From assembly GCA_032622095.1 (NCBI GenBank), contig CP136061.1, forward strand, positions 214,304,373-214,368,372: a stretch of DNA of 64,000 bases. Reading direction: 5' to 3'. Positions 56,234-64,000 of this stretch are shown in pieces. The notes below the pieces were generated by a model, which was not told the DNA's origin, searched no databases, and saw only the letters and a list, made by a program, of their open reading frames with translations. This stretch comes from Siphonodentalium dalli. Its lineage: Eukaryota > Mollusca > Scaphopoda > Gadilida > Siphonodentaliidae. The position numbers and the translations under genes were made by a program. The stretch's first letter is position 1, and the number at the start of each line of letters is the position of its first letter.

Positions 56234-59114
56234 TTAATTACATCGAGTTGTGCACAGACCATACCCGTGCGCGCACTTGTCATCAGTTTGAGGTAAGTCG
56301 GAACCATGCACACCGCGGTCAGTTAGGTATCTACTAATTGTATCTCTGTTGGTTCCGGGCACGATACCACCGACGTAGTAGCGCTGAATTTGTTTCAGCA
56401 CATTATAGTCAGAATTGTGTGTTGCTTTATTGTGGGAATAATTGTCTTTCGTGCCATTTGCTTGTGATGTGGGTATCATCGTCGCATGACATTGATCATT
56501 CATGATTACAGATTGGATTGTTCTGGGAGGTGTGTGAGAGTTATTTACATGCAAGCCTTGTGGTCGAACTTGTGTGTCAACAGTCGAAATTTTGGGTTGT
56601 TGATTTATAAATGCATTGTTCGTTGCATAACCCTGATCGTTCCTGAGTATAGTTGGTATAGGCATATAACACATCTGAAGACGATCCCACTCTGGCTCAC
56701 TTCTTACATCTCTGGGTTGTGGAACATTCATTGCTTGACCGGGAATTGACTGTTGTTGTCGATGACACAACGCATTTTGCGACGAATAAACCCTCGCACT
56801 CAGTATAGGACAACTCTGCATTCGAGGCGTTGTGGGTCTAGATGAAAAAACAGTATTTGTATGTGATGTTCCGATAGAATAAGAACGAGCTATAGTATAC
56901 ATCGGAACGCCAGACGAGTCACACGGGTGTGGTGTAGATTCGCGAACAATCTGAGAAGACGTCTGTGGTGACACATGGTCAGTTACAATAACTCTTGATG
57001 TAACTGTGTGAGAGAGATTTGCTGGTTGAATCTCTGTTACGGTAGGATAAGTTTCGTCGATTGTCGATATGCGCGGCTGGAAACTTGTGACATTTTGACT
57101 ATCTGACACACTATTTAGGTCCCCGTTAGACGAGACCAACTTTTCGTTGGTATAACTTGTTAAATAAACTAAATTCACAGCCGATGTTGCTGGTTGATTG
57201 GGCGTGACTTCGATACGCTTGGGTAAGAGTTCTGTCGAAGAGACACCAGCCCGATAAGAGTTATACATATTATTTGCTGGCTCAGCTTGCTGCGACATAT
57301 TCACTGGGCTGATAGGAGACACTTCCTTATTGGCGCTTGCAGATAATGTTCTGTTCGATTTTGAGCAGTTAGACACAAACACAACTGAATCATTTACTGA
57401 TTGGCGCTTTCCATCTGTTGGTGTAGCTTGTGCACGTTTTTGCGTTGCACGAATGCTTGGGGATTCAATAGCAGTCATTGAGGGATCATCTAAATGCAGC
57501 TGATCACAGGCTTTGGTAGTTTTATATACCTTTTTCATGAAAATTTTATCCTATCTTACTAATAAAGAGAACAGGTGAATAACTAGCTACGAAAGTAGCG
57601 AAATGTCCACTGTATACCTAAAATGCCATATTCGGCGCAAGTTCCGGTTTGGTAAAGGCATGTTATCATAAGAACATCTAGACCATAATGTACTCGGGTA
57701 CGAAAATAAAAGCGTGTTCAAATTGGATTGTTCCAACAGTTCCAGATATCTCCCCAATAAAACAATTGCCTTAGTCATACATTTAAGCAGAACTTAAACA
57801 ATAGGGTGTCTAGTATTTTATTTATTTATCAAAATGAAACCAAAAAAATGCCAGTTGACAAACTGAATATTTTTAATGTAATCATGTCTAATGTAACCAA
57901 ATGCTGGACGCGAAATGTCTCCTTGCACCATACCAAACGCCCTTGAACTTCAGCAATAGTAGGGCCGCTGGGTTGTTTTGCGTACAAAATCCAAAACTCT
58001 GTCCAAGGCTGGAATAGCAGGTCGACAATCGAACAGACCTGGATCAATCAGATAGTCAATCGAGTAGACGCCTACAGCAGCAATTCCGGTAACAGACGTA
58101 CGTTTTCAACAATTTTATTTCTTCCAAAAACAGTTTTTCAGGAACAATGTGTGTACGGTGAATTAGGTAATATATATATTGGTGTATTGAAGTATATATT
58201 AGCATATATGCATATAGACAACTTACATGTGTGAGTTGTTAAAACAATGTTTTAAAATTTCGTGATTTCTGCTACAGAATTACTTATACACCTGTTCTCT
58301 TTATTAGTAAGATAGGATAACATTTTCATGAAAAAGGTATATAAAACTACCAAAGCCTGTGAGCTGATCCTGGATAAATGCACACATATCACTGTATTTA
58401 CTTGAAGTACACTCTGCATACATCTCAAAGGCACCGGCAAGGTTTTTTTCCGACTTTGTCAGTATAGGCGGTCGACGTTTTGGACGTCTCTTTGCACTTT
58501 TTTGCCATCTGAGTCATTTTTACATCGAGAGTTTTCACTTTATTGTTTGATTTCGTCATTTTGTTTAGTTTGGAATTCATTTCTTTCTGAAATGTCTCTA
58601 AATTGTCCTTTGTGCAGTTCAGATCATCAACAAGAAGTTTACATTTTGATTTCAAGTTCGAAATTCCAGTGCAACGTTCGTCGCTTACACGGTTAACGTC
58701 TAACTCAATCGTATGTTGCTTTTTTGACAAGCTTTCAACACTTTTGGTTAGCGAAGCCATAGACACTGTAACATCGGCAAATAGTTTCTGGTTGTTTGCC
58801 TTCAGAAGGGTCACGTCAGCCAGAACTTCTGATAGTTTGTCCTGAAGACACAAGGAGTTACACGCACATTTTGTTCCGGCAGCGGAATCACTTTCCACGT
58901 TTTGCTGCGAATTTGCAGACATATATTTTTGCCGCGTTGATGCCTTCGTTATTGATTCTCGTATCTCATCAAATGAACCACCCCGTATAAACTGTGTGAG
59001 TTCATAAATATCTCTAGCGAGTTTAGATGTAACTGGATTAGCAGGGTCCCGCTGCACACGACCCTTTAGTCTATAGTCACAAAGGTCACTACACTGCCAA
59101 AAATATTTTCTCAA
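56234..59114 (-). pseudogene. LINE-2 ORF1 in copy 2, split and frame-shifted
   Basis: Same as copy 1, with the same transposon inside. In addition one extra base in a T run near 58443-58449 shifts the frame after TAYTDKVGK, so that the N-terminal part stops at 58425. Confidence 0.85.
57505..58361. mobile_element. TIR transposon, duplicated copy
   Basis: The same element as 51914-52769, one A longer. AGCTGAT again on both sides (57498-57504 and 58362-58368). Confidence 0.88.
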
Positions 59115-59118
59115 TTCA

Positions 59119-59625
59119 GGAAAAAAAATAATCTTGAAATGAGATATTATCTTGGGAGAATAGCTAGAAAAATAAGAAAAACATATTTTCTAGGTCAAGA
59201 ACTGAAAGGATGGGAAAATTTCTTGTCTGAGAAAATTTATTTAAGAAAACACAGTAATCTTAGTAAGAAAATCCTAGTAAAATTCTTAGTATAGATTTTT
59301 TTTCTTAATGTAGGAAAGATTGTTTTTCTCACATAAGTTTATTTTTCTTGAAATAAGATAAGTTTAAGATACTGCGATTATCTTGGGAGAATAGCTAGAA
59401 ATTTAAGAAAGCTATACAATTAATCTAGAACAAGAAATTATATTTTCTATAGTTAGAAATATCGTCAAGATATTTTTTCTTAAGTGATGCCAATTTTTTC
59501 TAGAATGAGATTTTCTCAAGCAGGAAAATAAATCTAAGTAAGGAAAACAAGTTTTCTTAACTAGGAATATTTTCCCCAATTAGGAAAGATACATTAGAAA
59601 ACAATTCTTAATTAAGAAAAACATT
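59119..59625. repeat. A-rich repeat, duplicated copy
   Basis: Second copy of 53526-54030. Confidence 0.6.
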
Positions 59626-59747
59626 TAATTTTAAATTACTATATAATTTCAGTTGTGTTTTAAAATATACAATTGACATTTATTCTGAATATAAAAACTT
59701 CTTTGTAAATATCATTGTTAAATGTATAATAGAGACAATATGGGGGC

Positions 59748-60247
59748 TTAAAGGCACGGGAGGCCTTAGTTGTCGAAAATATTCATATTTGTTTCAATCA
59801 CCGTAAACAGAAAAACATTAAAACGCATACAGTTTTGTTCATATATACCATGACCATCGCGTAAACAGCATGCTATCATAAAGACCTACTATATTTACCT
59901 AAGCAGGAGCCTGATTGTGTTACAGAAGGCAGCACAGTGTTACTGGCTAATCACACACAAATCATATAAATGCTCTTTATTCGTTCCATATCAAAATTCA
60001 GCAACAATGAACGCTCTTTATGTTTACCATCATAATATAAACAAACACCAGGAAAGTACCTTTTTATGCTTTTGTTTACATAAGATTGGTCAAACATATG
60101 ACAATAACATACTGTTTATGCGATATTTCTTGTTTGTATACGGACAAAGTCTGTCTACATTTTAATATTCTTTCTGTTTGTGGCGGTTTTTGACCGGTGG
60201 AAATATTTTCACAGCATACCCACCGCCAAGGCCTCCCGTACCTTTAA
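59748..60247. mobile_element. Kolobok-like MITE, duplicated copy
   Basis: Second copy of 54155-54654, with TTAA flanks kept. Confidence 0.8.
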
Positions 60248-60917
60248 ACTTTAAATATACAATCAACAATTTCTCGTTACAGTTATGGGTTTCTAAAATT
60301 GCAAGTGGCCAAACAAGATACTGTGTACATTCGCGAAATGAAACTATACAAAGTACCTGTATCTTGTTCTGCCTCTTAAAATTGTATAAACCTATATATG
60401 CAACAAAAAATATATTGATTGCTAATAATTACATCCCGACACATGATTTTCAATATATTTATAGAAAGAGTTACCTCAAATCTGTCGGTTGCAAAAAAAA
60501 TATATAACAATTTCTGTTATTTGAGTATCCAGTTCAAACGATAGGAAAAAAAATCATCACACATGACAAAACAAGCACTGTATGTGCCTTAATAAACATC
60601 GTAACCCTGTATTTTTAAATGCACATATTCTAGGACGGGTGATGTGTAATAAACACAGAAAGACACTTGTATTAATGGATTTGTTGATACGGCACTTGTG
60701 CCATTGAGGAAAGATAGAACTCTAGGGTGTGCTGTTCATTCCGTCATTGTGCGCTAGCACTCGTGTCATATCAACAAACCCATAAACAAAATTGTGTAAT
60801 TCTGTGTATATACAGCATGGTTTCAATAGCTGTTTCATGAATCATGCAGATTGCAGGTTTACTGTTCAGGTACTAGCCCAAGTCTGTTCGGTATGCAACA
60901 GCTTGAGATATCGAATA

Positions 60918-61131
60918 CAGTAATGCCCCCGAGTATAATCGACTCCTTAAACACAGTAGAATTATGGGTAACTTTTCAGGATTTAGTCGGAAATATGGCT
61001 TGTTGCCATTTATCGGAAAGCTCTCTGGGAGCTTTCCGATGAATGGCAACAAGCCATATTTCCGACTAAATCCTGAAAAGTTACCCATAATTATGCTGTG
61101 GTTAAGGAGTTGATTACTTAGAGAATTACTG
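60918..61131. mobile_element. mariner-type MITE, duplicated copy
   Basis: Second copy of 55325-55538. It differs at the palindrome centre (CTGGGAG for CTGAGAG) and at one arm position (ATTATG for ATTCTG). Confidence 0.75.
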
Positions 61132-61423
61132 CAGTTGAAACTGTTTTGGATCGAGTCCTGTCCGGCTACTCTTCTATAACCTCTCAATCGCAACGGTGTT
61201 GAGTGTTTTGCTTATCGCTCACTATTTACTGCTGTATATAAACAAACGATTGACTCACACAAAGTGTGTTTTGTGGATAATAACGCATTAATATGAACAT
61301 TATCCTATACTATTAGTATATTCTTGGGAAACTTTTTGTAAATGTTATTTATAAATTATAACCTATAACGAAGGCCATCCATTCCTTTAAGTTCCAAAGA
61401 TATAAGGAGAATCACTGCATTTT

Positions 61424-62898
61424 AATTGCATACCGCATCCATCGTGGTGCTGTTTTGTGTTCAAGTGACAACCTTACCATGGTGTTGGAAATTACTGCAG
61501 TGTAATACCACAGCATTACCTGGGTAACACCACGTTATAGATGGTCAATTACTTTAAGTATATGCAGGTTTGAAATCATCACGCTTGGGAAAGGCTGCCC
61601 TCTATGTTCTTATAAAAAAGCGTCACTTTGACCTAATCTGACGAAATACTGGTAGTGCTACAATCAAGATAACTTCAACACACAATTATGGGCGTAAAGT
61701 CCATTATAGAAGAGTATCGGGATGGGACTCGGTCCAAAACAGCATCAACCCAACCGATACCACAAGTTGTGGGCAGGGAAAACTTGGTCTAAACAGGTAC
61801 TAGTACATGCATGTATTACAAGCATTAAAGGGTACACTAAATCCGGCCATTTATGAGACCATCTCCTTGTATACTCAACAGACTATATGCAAAAATGAAT
61901 GAATTTGGCCCATGGATAAGTGCAACACCTGTGTGCTCTATGAACAATGCAAACATGGTATTTATAATGATAATGAATTATTGGCTGGAGTCATAAATTT
62001 ATTTTCATTATAATTTATACCATGTTGTTTGCATCTATTCTGCTGAGAATAAAAGGAGATGCTCTTAATGCTCAGTGTAAAACACTGCAAATATGGAACT
62101 TAAAGAGATTTTGTCTATCTTCTACTGGAAACAACTGTTAAATTTATTAAGACTTTATCAAGTCTTTTCACAGTATATAGTCTACATGTTTAATAGTATA
62201 GCACTAGTACTCACTAGTATTTCCAGACTTTTTGTGATAAAAATGCGGATAAAAGTGCAGAATTCTAAATTGATGCATTAAGTTGCAGAATTTTAAATTG
62301 ATGAATTAAGTGCATGAGCGGCTTTAGAGTTCTTTGAAGTGCGGTCATGCGAAATAACATAAAAGTTTGTCAAATAAGGTACATGATTATAGCGGTATGA
62401 AGTGTCTGGAGCACCTTTGATGGATAAAAGCGAATGTATACAGGCCTTAAAATTTTGCAAGAATCAAATTATAGCATTTCTACATCAAATCAGCTGCTTT
62501 TTACCAGACTCAAACGAAGAATCATGATTCTGACTCTCATCACACTAAAATCCCTACAAAATAATCTACTGGTGTGCAGATATTTCATTGAGTGTTTAAA
62601 ATCATTTTAAAGGGACCCAAGGCACTCATAGTGAGTAAATATGCCAAACATATAACATACAACAGTTCGTAAAAACATCACCACTCAGAAAAACATGAAT
62701 TCCTGATTCCTATATTAATTATTGAAAGTTTTCCAATAACGAAATTTCTCCTGTTGGAACCATTGCTATGTAAACAAAACTGTTACAGTGATTTGTCAAC
62801 AAACATTGCTACTAGTAATCGCGTAGAAGGTTAAACATATTTTAGTCTATTAAAATATTATTTTCAGAATATTTTTCAATGCTTTGGCCATGCAATGT
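61424..62898. other. noncoding; one hairpin
   Basis: GCAAACATGGTATTTATAAT at 61949 is inverted at 62032, with a GGCTGGAGTCATAAAT centre like that near 36375, so this may be a small MITE family. I see no gene. Confidence 0.45.
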
Positions 62899-62902
62899 TT
62901 AA

Positions 62903-63156
62903 CCCTTTCATGATGGGAGCTGCGCTGGTACAGCATTAAAGATCATGTACCAGTGAATTCTTGTATATATGCAAGTCTCGCATAGGAAGCCTCATATGTA
63001 TAAGAGAATGCACTGGATTACAAGGTCAAGGTAAATATTGTTAGGCCATGTATTCTCTTATATATGTGAGGCTCCATTTTGGAGACTCGCAAATATAAGA
63101 GAATGCATTGGCGCAGGGTTTTAGCAACATTTCAAGAATCTCCAGTCATGGAAGGG
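62903..63156. mobile_element. piggyBac-like MITE with hairpins
   Basis: TTAA at 62899-62902 and 63157-63160. Ends CCCTTTCATGATGGGAG and, reversed, CCCTTCCATGACTGGAG. It is inverted relative to the copy at 29500. Two internal hairpins carry the TATATATGCGAG/AAGAGAATGCA core. Confidence 0.78.
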
Positions 63157-63160
63157 TTAA

Positions 63161-64000
63161 GTTTTTATTAAACTTTGGCATCTTATTGGACTTATTCAAC
63201 ATTGGATGGTAATGTCACTGTAACAGTGATGTTTATCAGAATTGCTAGCATGCAATGACATTCTTTCATATAAATTAATTAACTCACAGAATATCGAAAG
63301 ACCAGATGTGAGTATAATATAAATTTATCACCCCATTTTATGCAGGGATACAAAAAATAAAGATAACATATGTTATGCTTTAAAGTCAACATGGACAATT
63401 AAAGGTAAACAATCTGAATTGATGGTCTCCATGCCATCAGATTCCAAGAACAACATTTCTTAATCGATTAAATACCAAAACATAATGCTAACTACTGTCA
63501 ACTCTAATGTAACATTTTCCAAAACATGTTATATATCAACATTTTGTTCATCGCAACTTGGTATCAAGATTAGGTCAGTCGACTCAGTCGGCTCGTTGAA
63601 TATTTGCTAGGCCGGGAAATATTCAAGGCGGTGAAAAATAACAGATTTCAAACATTTATATTTTGTAACTCAGAACTTTAAAGGGTGTGTTCCTCGACTC
63701 GAATCAATTATTTTTACACCCGAAGCCAAAGAAATAGTAATTGAGGAGCGTGAACTCGGATTATCTATCTTTAAATGTGCATGTATGGTACATGTATAAG
63801 CCACTTTAAGCTCCTTGTACAGATTACTTGGTGATACAGCAGGTTGACAAAGATAAAGGAACATTAGAATATTTTGATTCTGTTATGGATTTTAAGGCCT
63901 GTATGTGTACATGAATCTGATTATATTGACATACTGCAATAATATGTCACTTAAAAGTTCATATCCTTCAGATAAGCTCAGAAACAAGGCTTGAGACTGT
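63161..64000. other. noncoding, nothing recognised
   Basis: No exon, repeat or mobile element that I can support. Confidence 0.4.

Larger units (their letters stand above)
55831..61423. repeat. segmental tandem duplication, copy 2 (5.59 kb)
   Basis: The same sequence as copy 1 but lacking the part equivalent to 46937-50430; the new junction reads GATGTTACAATA-TTCTGATACG at 56010-56030. After 61423 the sequence becomes unique. Confidence 0.95.

Overview
The window looks like AT-rich nuclear DNA of a eukaryote, most likely a marine invertebrate and possibly a bivalve mollusc. That guess rests on the dense mix of LINEs, MITEs, a Helitron end and satellites, and on the secreted lectin-type gene; no single marker proves it. 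There are no operons, rRNA or CRISPR arrays. Most long open frames belong to transposable elements. The host coding signal is in short exons that are easy to miss.

Host gene. Reading the minus strand from about 38.06 kb down to 2.66 kb, I reconstruct one gene from exons with good splice sites and matching phases. It has a signal peptide plus PAN/apple-like domain (38056-37733, phase 0 out), a very Thr-rich mucin-like exon (30592-29725, phase 0 in, 1 out), the first half of a C-type lectin-like domain (CTLD; 24334-24158, 1/1), its second half (11666-11442, 1/1), a 36-nt linker exon (6737-6702, 1/1) and the first half of another CTLD (2831-2655, 1/1). The gene appears to run off the left edge. 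A further CTLD-tail-like open segment (24925-24705) does not fit the phases and is left as a candidate.

Transposons in its introns. The largest intron, which splits the first CTLD, holds a LINE at 12655-23439 (LINE-1 here: ORF1, then an endonuclease/RT ORF2 with a 2A-like motif). It is inserted in a 51-bp minisatellite with an apparent 11-bp target duplication. The minisatellite appears to derive from the tRNA-like head of a SINE. The LINE itself carries a Harbinger-like element (with an inner 175-bp satellite), a 256-bp tandem repeat, a mariner-type MITE and an internal duplication-inversion. Other introns hold hAT, piggyBac-like, Kolobok-like, foldback and Helitron remnants.

Right third. 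From 46.7 to 61.4 kb there is a near-identical head-to-tail duplication. Copy 1 (46745-55830) holds a second LINE on the minus strand (LINE-2). Its ORF1 is split by an 856-bp TIR transposon with a 7-bp target duplication; removing it restores one 671-codon frame. Copy 2 (55831-61423) has lost 3.49 kb, nearly all of ORF2. The remainder (61.4-64 kb, and 38.6-46.5 kb) is noncoding, with MITEs, microsatellites, a 25-bp tandem array and an element built of palindromes.
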